Of a DNA stretch of 64,000 nt, positions 8,825 through 17,498 are shown piece after piece. Numbering within the stretch: the stretch's first letter is position 1; each line of letters opens with the position of its first letter. Both the position numbers and the translations under genes were made by a program. The DNA lies in NCBI RefSeq assembly GCF_000763385.1, contig NZ_JQFA01000002.1:1426001-1490000 (forward strand), written 5' to 3'. The stretch comes from Leptolyngbya sp. KIOST-1 (GTDB lineage: Bacteria > Cyanobacteriota > Cyanobacteriia > Phormidesmidales > Phormidesmidaceae). Below the pieces are notes generated by a model. That model was not told where the DNA came from, did not search any database, and saw only the letters and a program-made list of their open reading frames with translations.

Positions 8825-9874
8825 TCAAACCGCATCGCGAATGTCCGCCATCAGGGCATCGATCGCCGCAACAGTCGTATTCCAGGCGCACATCAGCCGG
8901 GCCCCGTCGGTGCCAATGAAGGTGTAGAACTTCCAGCCCCGGCGGTACAGTTCGTCGATTAGCGGCTGGGGCATCTGCACGAACACCCCATTGGCCTGGC
9001 GCGGAAACAGCAGCTTAATCTCAGGAACGTCCCGCAGCTGCTGCTCCAGGTAGGCGGCCATCCGGTTGGCGTGCTCGGCGTTGCGCAGCCAGGCTCCGGT
9101 CTCTAGCAGCCCCAGCCACGGGGCCGAGATAAACCGCATTTTGGAGCACAGCTGCCCCGCCTGCTTGCAGCGGTAGGCAAAGTCCTCGGCCAGCGCCTTG
9201 TCAAAGAACAGAATCGCCTCGCCGATGCCCATGCCGTTTTTGGTGCCGCAGCAGCACAGCACATCGATGCCCGCCCGCCAGGTGAGTTCCGCTGGGGTTT
9301 TGCCCGAGGCCACCAGGGCATTGGCAAAGCGGGCTCCATCCATGTGCACCCTGAGCCCGTAGTGGCGGGCCCGCGCGGTGATAGCGACCAGCTCATCGAC
9401 TGTGTAGAGGGTGCCCACTTCCGTGGCCTGGGTGAGGCTGATCACCTTGGGCTTGGGGTAGTGGATGTCGGTGCGCTTGGTAATTAGCTGCTCCACATGG
9501 GCCGGGTCGAGCTTGCCGTTTCTGCCCTGGGCCAGCAGCAGCTTGGAACCGTTGCTGGCGAACTCGGGCGCGCCGCACTCATCGGTTTCGACGTGAGCCA
9601 GCTCGTGGCAAATGACGCTGTGGTACGACTGACAGAGCGAGGCCAGGGTCAGCGAGTTAGCCGCCGTGCCGTTGAAGACAAAAAAGACTTCGCAGTCGAT
9701 TTCAAAAATGTCTCGAAATTTGTCGGTAGCTCTCTGAGTCCATTCGTCTTCACCGTAGGCGGGCACATCGCCGGCGTTGGCGGTCAGCAAATAGTCCAGC
9801 GCTTCGGGGCAGATGCCCGAGTAGTTGTCGCTGGCAAACTGGATCGAGCGGGTGGGCGGTGGGGCGGTAATCAT
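8825..9874 (-). CDS. threonine-aldolase/beta-eliminating-lyase family PLP enzyme
   Basis: 349-residue fold-type I PLP enzyme of the low-specificity threonine aldolase family, expected to split L-threonine or allo-threonine to glycine and acetaldehyde. The start MITAPPPTRSIQFASDNYSGICPEAL and the motif ISLTQATEVGTLYTVDEL are present. HMDGARFANAL supplies the PLP-binding Asp, and CCCGTKNGMG carries the Schiff-base lysine. ATG 9872-9874 is chosen; the open frame extends to 10144 with a Pro-rich, non-conserved sequence that would overlap the divergent lptA promoter. Confidence 0.88.
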   Translation of the reverse strand: MITAPPPTRSIQFASDNYSGICPEALDYLLTANAGDVPAYGEDEWTQRATDKFRDIFEIDCEVFFVFNGTAANSLTLASLCQSYHSVICHELAHVETDECGAPEFASNGSKLLLAQGRNGKLDPAHVEQLITKRTDIHYPKPKVISLTQATEVGTLYTVDELVAITARARHYGLRVHMDGARFANALVASGKTPAELTWRAGIDVLCCCGTKNGMGIGEAILFFDKALAEDFAYRCKQAGQLCSKMRFISAPWLGLLETGAWLRNAEHANRMAAYLEQQLRDVPEIKLLFPRQANGVFVQMPQPLIDELYRRGWKFYTFIGTDGARLMCAWNTTVAAIDALMADIRDAV

Positions 9875-10039
9875 GGGGGGCAGTCGAGGTAGCGGTGTTT
9901 TGAGGATAGCCTGAGTGAGCGAGGGGATGGGGTGGACAGAACGTATCAGTGGGCCAGGGTCAAGGGTGACGACAGGGGGATGGAGTAAGATTGGGAAACT
10001 AGAGAAGCGTGAGACCACAACGGGATTAGGGATTGGGCT

Positions 10040-10543
10040 ATGGCGGACGGGTTGCGCTGGGGTTGGTTGACGGCGGCAGCGGTGGGGGTATTGGTAGCCC
10101 TCGACGGTGGCAGCTTGGCTCCGCTGGGGAGTGCGCCAGCCCAAGCCCAGGACGGCGGCACCATTACGCTGCGATCGGATATTCAGGAGGCGAACGCCGC
10201 CACGGGCATCATCACCGCCCGGGGCAATGTCCAGATCGATTACCCCGCCCGGCGGATCACCGCCACCTCTGCCCAGGCCGACTACTTCAGCAACGAGCAG
10301 CGCATCGTCCTCAGCGGCAATGTGATCGTCAACCAGGAGGGCAATACGCTGCGGGCTGAGGTCGTCACCTACCTGGTAGACGAAGATCGCTTCATCGCTA
10401 CCCCTCGCCCCAACACCCAGGTGGAAGCTGTTTACACCCTGCCCCCGGCCGCGCCCAGTTCTGTTCAGGGCGGCGGAGAAGCCGGTCGTCCCCCCACCCC
10501 TCGTCCCCCCACGGTACTCGACGTCAGTCCGGTTGGTCCTTAA
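10040..10543 (+). CDS. lptA: LptA/OstA-like periplasmic LPS-transport protein
   Basis: 167-residue exported protein with a signal peptide (hydrophobic TAAAVGVLVAL, cleavage likely after an APAQA-type site near residue 36). It has an OstA/LptA beta-jellyroll: ITLRSDIQEANAATGIITARGNVQIDYPARRITATSAQADYF and RIVLSGNVIVNQEGNTLRAEVVTYLVDEDRFIA. LptA bridges the LptBFG inner-membrane extractor and the outer-membrane LptD. The tail is Pro-rich. In many cyanobacteria the next genes are lptB and lptF/G; here those follow after an inserted glycosyltransferase gene. ATG 10040 is the natural start. Confidence 0.88.
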   Translation: MADGLRWGWLTAAAVGVLVALDGGSLAPLGSAPAQAQDGGTITLRSDIQEANAATGIITARGNVQIDYPARRITATSAQADYFSNEQRIVLSGNVIVNQEGNTLRAEVVTYLVDEDRFIATPRPNTQVEAVYTLPPAAPSSVQGGGEAGRPPTPRPPTVLDVSPVGP

Positions 10544-10880
10544 CCGCAGTCAGCGGCAGCTTAACAGGGTTGGCACGACAGGGGACAGAGTTTACCGCGT
10601 CCCTATAAATACCCTCAAAACGATTAAAGTTTTCTGGTGCCTCACCGCCCAGCAAGGAGGTCAAGGTTTCCACATTTATATTGAAAGCATATTTGAAGCA
10701 CCCATCAAACTTACCCAGCACTGTTTGCGGTTGGGTCTAGTGAACGGACTATGGCTGGACAGCTTTGTCATGGGTGAGGCGTAGTCTGTGGTCCTTAAAT
10801 CACCGCTTTAAGCAACGAATTTGGGTACCTTGTTTGTTCAGTTTTTTATTGTTAAGCCCTATCAGATCAGGATATAGATA
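10544..10880. other. intergenic region between lptA and a glycosyltransferase gene
   Basis: Short open frames exist on both strands (10533-10784 rightward, 10524-10721 leftward, 65 codons), but neither has a recognisable product. The leftward one has plausible composition and could be a fragment of a lost gene. The last ~80 bases before 10881 are AT-rich and probably hold the promoter of the glycosyltransferase. Confidence 0.4.
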
Positions 10881-12128
10881 ATGTCGATCGCTCAACCGGA
10901 TGTAGCTGCCCAGACACCTCCAAAAGTCGCCTATCTGGTCAATCAGTACCCCAAGGTCAGCCATAGCTTCATTCGCCGTGAGATCGGTGCCCTGGAGGCC
11001 CAGGGGCTAACGGTAGACAGGTTTTCGATTCGCTCCTGCGCCGACGAACTGGTAGACCCCGACGACATCAAGGAGCTAGAAAAAACTCAAATCGTTTTGG
11101 ACCGTCCCTGGTCTGAGCTGCTCCTGACCATTGCTCGGGTGGTGCTGCAGCACCCAGTGGCGTTTGTGGCTGCCCTTGGCCTGGCCTTTCAGCTCGGCCT
11201 GAAGGACGAGTCGGGGCCGCTGTATCACCTGGCCTACCTGGCCGAAGCCTGCGTACTGCTGGCCTGGTTTGAGGCGGCCCGCATCGACCATGTGCACGCC
11301 CACTTTGGCACCAACCCAACCACCGTCGCAATGCTCTGCCAGGCCCTGGGGGGGCCACCCTATAGCTTTACCGTGCACGGACCCGAAGAGTTTGACAAGG
11401 TAAGGGCCATCTCCCTGGGCGAAAAAATCAGGCGGGCCAGCTTTGTGGTGGCAATTAGCTCCTTTGGCAAGAGTCAGCTGTACCGCTGGACAGCCCTGGA
11501 GGACTGGCCCAAGGTGCATGTGGTACATTGCGGGCTCGACCAAACCTTTCTGGCCCAGGCGTTTACGCCCATCCCAGAGCAGCGCCACCTGGTCTGTGTG
11601 GGGCGACTCAGCGGGCAAAAGGGCCACCTGTTGCTGTTGGAAGCGGTCAGGCAGCTTGTAGAGGCGGGCTACCGGTTTACGGTGACGCTGGTGGGCGATG
11701 GCGAAATGCGATCGCAGGTCGAAGCCCTGTTGGCCAGCTACCACCTGCAGGACTGTGTTTCAATCACCGGCTGGGCCGCTAGCCAGGAGGTCAAAGCCCA
11801 GCTGCTCAAGGCCCAGGCGCTGGTGTTGCCCAGTTTCGCTGAAGGTCTGCCGGTGGTGATCATGGAGGCCCTGGCCCTGGGGAGACCCGTGATCACCACC
11901 TCCATTGCCGGCATTCCCGAACTGGTGGAGACTGGCGTCAACGGCTGGCTGGTGGTGCCCGGTTCGGTGGAGTCGCTGGTGGAGGCGATGCGGGCCGCCC
12001 TGGACACCCCAGCGGCAGCGCTAGAAACCATGGGCAAAGCCGGTATGGCGAAAGTCGCGCAGCAGCACAACATCGACCACGAAGCCGCCCACCTGGCCCG
12101 GCTTTTTGTGGAAAGCGCATTGGGCTAG
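10881..12128 (+). CDS. GT4-family glycosyltransferase
   Basis: 415-residue GT-B glycosyltransferase. The N-terminal half has YLVNQYPKVSHSFIRREI (donor/acceptor loop of GT4 enzymes) and HVHAHFGTNPTTVAML. The C-terminal half has VCVGRLSGQKGHLLLLEAV, VTLVGDGEMRSQVE and the E-x7-E nucleotide-sugar motif in LPSFAEGLPVVIMEALALGRPVI. The start ATG 10881 is clear. It lies between lptA and lptB, genes often adjacent in cyanobacteria, so it may make surface glycan or lipid-linked sugar exported by that route. Sugar and acceptor are unknown. Confidence 0.92.
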   Translation: MSIAQPDVAAQTPPKVAYLVNQYPKVSHSFIRREIGALEAQGLTVDRFSIRSCADELVDPDDIKELEKTQIVLDRPWSELLLTIARVVLQHPVAFVAALGLAFQLGLKDESGPLYHLAYLAEACVLLAWFEAARIDHVHAHFGTNPTTVAMLCQALGGPPYSFTVHGPEEFDKVRAISLGEKIRRASFVVAISSFGKSQLYRWTALEDWPKVHVVHCGLDQTFLAQAFTPIPEQRHLVCVGRLSGQKGHLLLLEAVRQLVEAGYRFTVTLVGDGEMRSQVEALLASYHLQDCVSITGWAASQEVKAQLLKAQALVLPSFAEGLPVVIMEALALGRPVITTSIAGIPELVETGVNGWLVVPGSVESLVEAMRAALDTPAAALETMGKAGMAKVAQQHNIDHEAAHLARLFVESALG

Positions 12129-12317
12129 GGCAGGTCATCTATTCTGGCTATAATCCCGCTGCCATCGGCCTTGCCACGCCCGGATCCGCGAAAAGGCTGT
12201 GGGCTATAACCGTTGCTGCTTGGGGCATCGGCAGCCGATGGCTGAGCGCTCCTAGAGTAGGGAGGAGCTTTGATACAATTTACGCAGCTCAATCTACCCT
12301 AAGGCCCAGGCGCGCCC

Positions 12318-13046
12318 TTGAAAATCGTACTCGACAATGTTCAAAAGACCTACGGCAAGCGCCAGGTCGTCAACCGAGTCAGTCTCTCCGTGGCCCAGGG
12401 GGAGATTGTGGGTCTGCTGGGGCCAAACGGAGCAGGCAAGACAACGACCTTTTATATGGCCACCGGGTTGGAGCGACCCGACAGCGGCAAAGTCTGCCTC
12501 GACCAGATCGACATCACCGACCTGCCCATGCACCAGCGGGCGCGGCTGGGGATTGGCTACCTGGCCCAGGAGCCCAGCATTTTTCGCAACCTGTCGGTAG
12601 CCGACAACATTTTGCTGGTGATGCAGCAGACGCGGGTGCCGCCGGAGGAGTACGGCGATCGCCTGCGCGACCTCTTGAAGGAATTTCGGCTGGAGAAGGT
12701 GGCCAACACCCTCGGCATTCAGGTGTCGGGGGGAGAGCGCCGGCGCACCGAGCTGGCCCGGTCCCTGGCCTCGGGGCCGGAGGGGCCCCGATTTTTGTTT
12801 TTGGACGAACCCTTTGCCGGGGTGGATCCGATCGCCGTGTCTGAGATTCAGGAAATCGTGGGCAAACTGCGCGATCGCGACATGGGCATTTTGATTACCG
12901 ACCACAACGTGCGCGAAACCCTCCGCATTATCGATCGCGCCTACATCATGAGCGACGGCCAAATTCTGGCCTCCGGCAGCGCCGCCGACCTCTCCAGCAA
13001 CCCCCTGGTGCGCGAGCACTACCTCGGCAAAGATTTCGCTATCTAG
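12318..13046 (+). CDS. lptB: LPS export ABC transporter ATPase LptB
   Basis: 242-residue ABC ATPase, TTG start at 12318 (MKIVLDNVQKTYGKRQVVNRVSL), which matches family N-termini. Walker A is GPNGAGKTT, the signature is SGGERRRTELARSLA, Walker B is FLFLDEPFAGVDP, followed by the switch His in ITDHNVRETL. This combination and the length identify LptB, which powers lipopolysaccharide extraction with LptF/G. The TTG start suggests modest expression. It is 37 bp upstream of lptF. Confidence 0.95.
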   Translation: MKIVLDNVQKTYGKRQVVNRVSLSVAQGEIVGLLGPNGAGKTTTFYMATGLERPDSGKVCLDQIDITDLPMHQRARLGIGYLAQEPSIFRNLSVADNILLVMQQTRVPPEEYGDRLRDLLKEFRLEKVANTLGIQVSGGERRRTELARSLASGPEGPRFLFLDEPFAGVDPIAVSEIQEIVGKLRDRDMGILITDHNVRETLRIIDRAYIMSDGQILASGSAADLSSNPLVREHYLGKDFAI

Positions 13047-13083
13047 CTATCCTGGGGCTAACTCCCCACCTACCCCAATTGCT

Positions 13084-14250
13084 ATGACCACCGCTCCCTA
13101 CAATCCTCCCCGTTCCCGCCCTGGGGCATCACTGCTGACGGTGATGGATCGCTACATCGCCAAAGAGCTGACCATGCCTTTTTTGTTTGGGGTGGGCGCT
13201 TTTTCCTCGATTGGGATTTCGATTGGGGCGCTGTTCGAGCTGATCCGCCGGATCACCGAGTCGGGCCTGGCGATCACCCTGGCGGTGCAGATTTTTGTGC
13301 TCAAGCTGCCCGAGTTCATCGTGCTGGCCTTCCCCATGTCCACGCTGCTGGCCACGATGATGACCTACAGTCGCTTCTCCAGCGACAGTGAGCTGATTGC
13401 CCTGCGCGGGGTAGGGGTGAGCATTCGCCGCATTATTGCCCCGGCGGTGGTGCTGAGCCTGCTGGTGACGGGCCTTACCTTTTTGTTTAACGAGCTGATT
13501 ACGCCGGCGGCTAACTACCGGGCTGCCATCACCCTTGAGCAGGCGCTCAAGTCGGAGCGCCCCCCCTTTCAGGAGCGCAATATTTTCTACCAGGAGTTTC
13601 AGCCCGCCCGCGACGACGCCAATGCCCAGGAACTCAGGCGTCAGTTCTACGCCCGCCGCTTTGACGGCACCACCATGCACGGACTCACAATTCTTGACTT
13701 CTCCCAGGAGGGGCTGAACCAGGTGGTCAGCGCCGAGTCGGCTCAGTGGGAAATCGAAAAAAACACCTGGACCTTTAACAACGGCACCATTTACGTAGTG
13801 GCCCCAGACGGCTCCTTCCGCAACATCATCACCTTTGAAACCCAGGAACTCCAGCTGCCCCGAACGCCGCTGGACCTGGCGGGCCGCACCAAAAACGACA
13901 CCGAGATGAACATCGCTGAGGCCACAGAACAACTGGCCCTGGTGCGCCAGAGCGGCGACGAAAGGATGATCCGCCGCTGGCAAATTCGGATTCAGCAGAA
14001 GTATGCCCTGCCCTTTGTGTGCGTGGTGTTTGGCCTGGTGGGCGCCTCGATTGGGGTGCTGCCCCAGCGCACCAGCCGCGCCACCAGCTTTGGCATCAGC
14101 ATTGTGATCATCTTTGGCTACTACCTGCTGTCGTTTATTACCAATGCCATGGGTGAAGTGGGCGTGCTGTCGCCGTTTCTGTCGGCCTGGCTGCCGACTT
14201 TGCTCGGGATGTCGATCGGGCTTTACCTGCTGTTTCGGGTGTCTAAGTAG
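13084..14250 (+). CDS. LptF/LptG family permease (YjgP/YjgQ)
   Basis: 388-residue inner-membrane protein. Three helices lie at the N-terminus (IAKELTMPFLFGVGAFSSIG, LPEFIVLAFPMSTLLATM, a helix near residue 120). A large periplasmic beta-jellyroll covers about residues 140-300, and three helices lie at the C-terminus (FVCVVFGLVGASIGVLPQRTSRA, GISIVIIFGYYLLSF, WLPTLLGMSIGLYLL). This is the YjgP/YjgQ layout. Cyanobacteria usually carry a single LptF/G-type gene here, so F and G cannot be separated. Directly follows lptB. Confidence 0.93.
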   Translation: MTTAPYNPPRSRPGASLLTVMDRYIAKELTMPFLFGVGAFSSIGISIGALFELIRRITESGLAITLAVQIFVLKLPEFIVLAFPMSTLLATMMTYSRFSSDSELIALRGVGVSIRRIIAPAVVLSLLVTGLTFLFNELITPAANYRAAITLEQALKSERPPFQERNIFYQEFQPARDDANAQELRRQFYARRFDGTTMHGLTILDFSQEGLNQVVSAESAQWEIEKNTWTFNNGTIYVVAPDGSFRNIITFETQELQLPRTPLDLAGRTKNDTEMNIAEATEQLALVRQSGDERMIRRWQIRIQQKYALPFVCVVFGLVGASIGVLPQRTSRATSFGISIVIIFGYYLLSFITNAMGEVGVLSPFLSAWLPTLLGMSIGLYLLFRVSK

Positions 14251-14268
14251 GGTATAAGGTGCACGGTA

Positions 14269-14296
14269 TACGGTTCACGGTGGGGCCTGAACCGTA
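14269..14296 (+). terminator. hairpin after lptF/G
   Basis: TACGGTTCA (14269-14277) and TGAACCGTA (14288-14296) form a perfect 9-bp stem with a 10-base loop just after the lptF/G stop. There is no long T-tract. It is placed like a terminator but may belong to the GGTATACGG-type spacer repeats. Confidence 0.45.
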
Positions 14297-14301
14297 CACC
14301 A

Positions 14302-14447
14302 GCGTTGCTGAATTAAGGCATGAATCTTTAGCGGCAAAAGTCCTTTCACCGCCCCCTAATCCCCCAATTCTGGGGGACCTTGAGACGGTTCGGTTCCCCC
14401 CAGCATTGGGGGGCTAGGGGGGCAAATCATCCCGGCAATCAGCAACT
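14302..14447. mobile_element. MITE-like element, copy A
   Basis: About 146 bp, starting GCGTTGCTG (14302-14310) and ending in an imperfect inverted copy (CAGCAAC...). The interior contains paired CCCCCTAATCCCCC / GGGGGCTAGGGGGG blocks. The whole segment is a near copy, in opposite orientation, of 28078-28226. A 10-base direct repeat CCGTACACCA flanks it (14292-14301 and 14450-14459), possibly a target duplication. No coding capacity. Confidence 0.75.
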
Positions 14448-14485
14448 CCCCGTACACCACAAACCCTATTCCACCCACAGGAGAT

Positions 14486-15241
14486 TTAGAAGAAAAAGCC
14501 GTCCTGCTCAATTTCTTCGATAGTTTGCAGGCCGCGGGTGTCGCCCACTTTGAGCAGGGCGGTGCGGGCGTCTTCCCGCACCCCCAGGTCATCTTCTTCG
14601 GCAAAGCTTTCGATCAGAGCATCGATCGCGGTGTGGTAGACCACATTGGAGGGCAGTTCGCGGCAGAGCTGGCCCACGGCCCAGGCGCAGTTGCTGCGCA
14701 CCGCTGGCACCGGGTCGCGGCGCAGGCCCTCGATTAGCGGGGGGATAGCGGCAATCACCGATTCGTAGCTGACCTGGGACATCTGGGCCAGGGCGCTGGC
14801 GGCCCACAGCCGTACGGCGGAAATATCGGTGCGCAGAGCCTCGATTAAAGGCAGCAGCGATCGCCTGTCGTGGGCGTTGCCCAGGGCCCACACCAGTCCC
14901 TTGCGCACGTAGCCATTCCAGTCTGAGGCCAGCTGGGCAATTATGGGCTCGACCGCCGATGGGTGGGGGTTGCGCCCCAGGGCATAGGCAGCGCTGACCC
15001 GCACCAGAGGACAGCGATCGCCAAGCAGCCCCAGCAGCGGAGTTACCGCCCGGCTATCTTCTACCTCACAAAAGGCCCGCGCCGCCAGCATCCGCTGCTG
15101 CGGATCTGCCGCCGTCAGCAGCGGCAGCATGGCTTCGGGGTCGTACTGGGGGGCCTGTTCCTCGTCTACGGGACCAAGGGCATCGAGGGGATCGGCAAAC
15201 TCCAGGTCGGGGGTTAGGGTGGAGAGATCGTCGTCATACAT
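14486..15241 (-). CDS. HEAT-repeat protein
   Basis: 251-residue all-helical protein with about five to six HEAT repeats, for example AMLPLLTAADPQQRMLAARAFCEV, AVTPLLGLLGDRCPLVRVSAAYALG, AVEPIIAQLASDWNGYVRKGLVWALG and AIPPLIEGLRRDPVPAVRSNCAWAVG. It is related in build to the CpcE/CpcF/NblB proteins of cyanobacteria, which handle phycobilisome chromophores. Closest relatives are usually left as HEAT-repeat proteins of unknown role. An acidic 30-residue N-terminal tail precedes the repeats. Start is ATG 15239-15241. Confidence 0.85.
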   Translation of the reverse strand: MYDDDLSTLTPDLEFADPLDALGPVDEEQAPQYDPEAMLPLLTAADPQQRMLAARAFCEVEDSRAVTPLLGLLGDRCPLVRVSAAYALGRNPHPSAVEPIIAQLASDWNGYVRKGLVWALGNAHDRRSLLPLIEALRTDISAVRLWAASALAQMSQVSYESVIAAIPPLIEGLRRDPVPAVRSNCAWAVGQLCRELPSNVVYHTAIDALIESFAEEDDLGVREDARTALLKVGDTRGLQTIEEIEQDGFFF

Positions 15242-15687
15242 AGGGCTACTTTATCTGGTTGTGCCGCACTTTTTGCGATCGCAGCGGGCCTCTGCAAACT
15301 TTCGTTAAGCGATACATTAGCCCTCCGTCACCGCGCCTGAGGGCGACTGATTCCGGCCCTGAGTGTCACCCTGAAGTATCCTGCCGCAGGACTGAAGCAA
15401 CAGCCCAAGGTGCCTGTCAGGGGGTATTATCCCTCTCCTGTTGGCCGAAATACCCCCACCCGAGGGATAACAACGGCCTCAAACTTTCCGAAGAATATTG
15501 GTAGATTCCCTCGGCCCATCCGGGCAATCGTTAGGATGGGAGCATTGCGAGGAAATCCGATCCCCGGGCGGGGCGAACTGCGGAAGGGCGGACGAATGGA
15601 GCTTTGGCCGTTCACCACCGCTCGGCAAGATCTCTAACCCAGCCGACCCAAATTCAGATTGACGACCTATCCAGGAGTGTGGCAGCG
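15242..15687. other. intergenic region, no gene recognised
   Basis: 446 bases between divergent genes. Open frames here look like noise. It should hold the promoters of the HEAT protein (leftward) and the 15688 gene (rightward), but no clear -35/-10 pair or known regulator site was identified. Confidence 0.5.
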
Positions 15688-16146
15688 ATGGCATCCCAGG
15701 CCCAAATTAGAAACTTTTTGGCTCACTGGTTTCAGTTGGGCAAGCCCGTGGTGCTGGCCGAAAATCGGGGCCAGTGCTTACCTGAACCGATCTACCAAAA
15801 CGGTGACTACAGCAAGTCCTTTGAAGACTGCTGGCACAGAATCATGGTGACAGGCGGGCAGGACTGCTACCTGGAGGGCACCTCCCAGAGCATCGCGGCG
15901 ATGCTGTCGCCCGCCTGGGAAGTCACCCCCTGCGCCCGCTGCGACATGCCCCTGGCCATCCCGATCGCAGGACCGATGAACTACCCCTGCCCCTGCAGCG
16001 ACCTGATGAGCTGGCCCAATACCGACATGCCCATGCCCCGCACCGCCGTGGACAACCGGCAGCACCTGAGCGACCTGCGGCAGCGTTTGACCGAGGGCAA
16101 CGAGTGGTCGACGTCGGAATCGACAGAATCCTATCCCAATGGCTGA
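15688..16146 (+). CDS. conserved cyanobacterial hypothetical, cysteine-rich
   Basis: 152 residues from ATG 15688 (MASQAQIRNFLAHWFQLGKPV), with AGGAG about 10 bases upstream. The middle part has QNGDYSKSFEDCWHRIM. A later Cys cluster, CARCDMPLAIP then YPCPCSDL, could bind a metal. This pattern resembles an unnamed protein family common in cyanobacteria. No function is assigned. It is convergent with rnz (stops 6 bp apart). Confidence 0.7.
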   Translation: MASQAQIRNFLAHWFQLGKPVVLAENRGQCLPEPIYQNGDYSKSFEDCWHRIMVTGGQDCYLEGTSQSIAAMLSPAWEVTPCARCDMPLAIPIAGPMNYPCPCSDLMSWPNTDMPMPRTAVDNRQHLSDLRQRLTEGNEWSTSESTESYPNG

Positions 16147-16152
16147 CAATCC

Positions 16153-17115
16153 CTAGGCCGACGACGAAGCCAGCACCTTCTCGTCCTGACGGGGAATGTC
16201 GTAGATCATAAAGTCGTGGGCCATAGCCGTGTTGGGGAAAATGGCCCGCGCCTCAGCCAGCAGATCCGGCAGCTGAATGTCATTGCCGGGGGCATAGCGG
16301 GGGCTGAAGTGGGTCATGATCAGCTGCTTGGCCTGGGCCGCCAGGGCCACCTGGGCCGCCATGGTGGAGGTAGAGTGCAGCCGCTGGTAGGCCAGATCGG
16401 CGTCCCGGTGGGAGAAGGTGGCCTCGTGAATCAGCACGTCGGCGCTGGTGGCGAGGGCTACGGCGCGATCGCAATAGATAGTATCGGTACAGTAGACCAG
16501 CTTGCGGCCCACCAGGTCTGGCCCGCAGAGGTCGGCCCCGTTTACCGTGCGCCCATTGGGCAGGGTCACCCGCTTACCCTGTTTCAGCTCGCCGTAGACG
16601 GGGCCGGGGGCAATGCCCAGGGCCTGGGCCCGTTTGACATCAAAGTGGCCGGGGCGATCGCGCTCCTCAATCCGGTAGCCGTAGGCGGGCACCCGGTGCT
16701 CCAGCAGGTCACAATACACCCGAAACTCGTCGTCCTCAAACACTAGCCCCGGCTCAACGGCGTGGATTTTGATCGGCAGCGTGAAGTGGGTTTGGGAATA
16801 GCGGCGGCTGGCCTGGAGGTAGTCGTTGAGGGGCTTGGGGCCGTAGATATCGATGCGCTGCTGCCGGTTGCCCGCCAGTCCACAGCTGGCCAGCAGCCCC
16901 ATCAGCCCAAAGATGTGGTCGCCGTGCATGTGGGTAATAAAAATGCGGCGAATTTGGCTCGACTTAAATTCGCTGCGCAAAAACTGGTGCTGGGTGCCCT
17001 CGCCGCAGTCAAACAGCCACACCTCGGCCCGCTGGGGCAGCCGCAGGGCCACACTCGACACATTGCGGGCGCGGGTTGGCACGCCAGAACTGGTACCCAA
17101 AAATGTAATTTGCAA
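16153..17115 (-). CDS. rnz: ribonuclease Z
   Basis: 320-residue metallo-beta-lactamase-fold endonuclease that trims tRNA 3' ends. It has MQITFLGTSSGVPTRARNVS at the start, FDCGEGTQHQ, the zinc motif THMHGDHIFGL, YCTDT, HEATF and THFSPRY. The best start is a TTG (complement of 17113-17115), because homologues begin exactly there. The upstream open frame (to 17229) translates a spacer of short GGGTATCGG-type repeats and is not protein-like. Confidence 0.93.
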   Translation of the reverse strand: MQITFLGTSSGVPTRARNVSSVALRLPQRAEVWLFDCGEGTQHQFLRSEFKSSQIRRIFITHMHGDHIFGLMGLLASCGLAGNRQQRIDIYGPKPLNDYLQASRRYSQTHFTLPIKIHAVEPGLVFEDDEFRVYCDLLEHRVPAYGYRIEERDRPGHFDVKRAQALGIAPGPVYGELKQGKRVTLPNGRTVNGADLCGPDLVGRKLVYCTDTIYCDRAVALATSADVLIHEATFSHRDADLAYQRLHSTSTMAAQVALAAQAKQLIMTHFSPRYAPGNDIQLPDLLAEARAIFPNTAMAHDFMIYDIPRQDEKVLASSSA

Positions 17116-17151
17116 CGGAACGGCCTCTAGAGGATATTGGGGGAAGGGGGC

Positions 17152-17264
17152 GGGTATCGGGTGTTGAGTATCGAGTGTTGGGTATCGGGTGTCGGGTGCA
17201 GGGCAAACCTGAAACCGAATACCAGACACCTAAAACCAGACACCTAAAACCTAAAACCTGAAAC
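17152..17264. repeat. short tandem-repeat spacer upstream of rnz
   Basis: Two degenerate tracts: GGGTATCGGGTGTT-type heptamers (17152-17203), then ACCAGACACCTAAAACC-type units (17220-17264). Such short-sequence tandem repeats are common in cyanobacterial spacers. Not a CRISPR: the units are too short and there are no unique spacers. Confidence 0.7.
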
Positions 17265-17399
17265 CTTTTCCACTCACCTATCTTGCCACGCCCCAGGGGT
17301 AATGGCCTTTGCCCAGGTCGAGTTTCGACCCAGGGAGTATTATCAACACAGCCCGATTGACAGTGGCAAACGCTTCAAACAACAGCGCAGGATAGGAGT

Positions 17400-17495
17400 A
17401 TGGCACAGACACCCCATTGGCTAGCGCTACTGACCGCTGGGTTAGGGCTGGTCGCTGCCCTGGCCCTGCACAATGCCCTTCAGCAAGCGGTTTAG
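17400..17495 (+). CDS. 31-residue predicted single-span membrane peptide
   Basis: ATG 17400, with GATAGGAGT immediately upstream, starts a 31-codon frame: MAQTPHWLALLTAGLGL, then VAALALHNALQQAV, then TAG. It is one hydrophobic helix with short polar ends. It ends 3 bases before the GTG of the recombinase-like gene, so the two would be co-translated. It does not match the small photosystem, cytochrome b6f or NDH-1 subunits I know. Evidence for expression is limited to the good ribosome site and position. Confidence 0.5.
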   Translation: MAQTPHWLALLTAGLGLVAALALHNALQQAV

Positions 17496-17498
17496 GCC

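Noticed and set aside
9875..10144. N-terminal extension of the threonine-aldolase-like protein
   Set aside because: Pro-rich, non-conserved, and overlaps the start region of divergent lptA; the ATG at 9874 fits the family start.
17116..17229. N-terminal extension of RNase Z
   Set aside because: It translates the GGGTATCGG-type repeat spacer; the family start is the TTG at 17115.
17152..17264. possible CRISPR array
   Set aside because: Units are 7-17 bases, degenerate and directly adjacent, with no unique spacers; typical cyanobacterial short tandem repeats.
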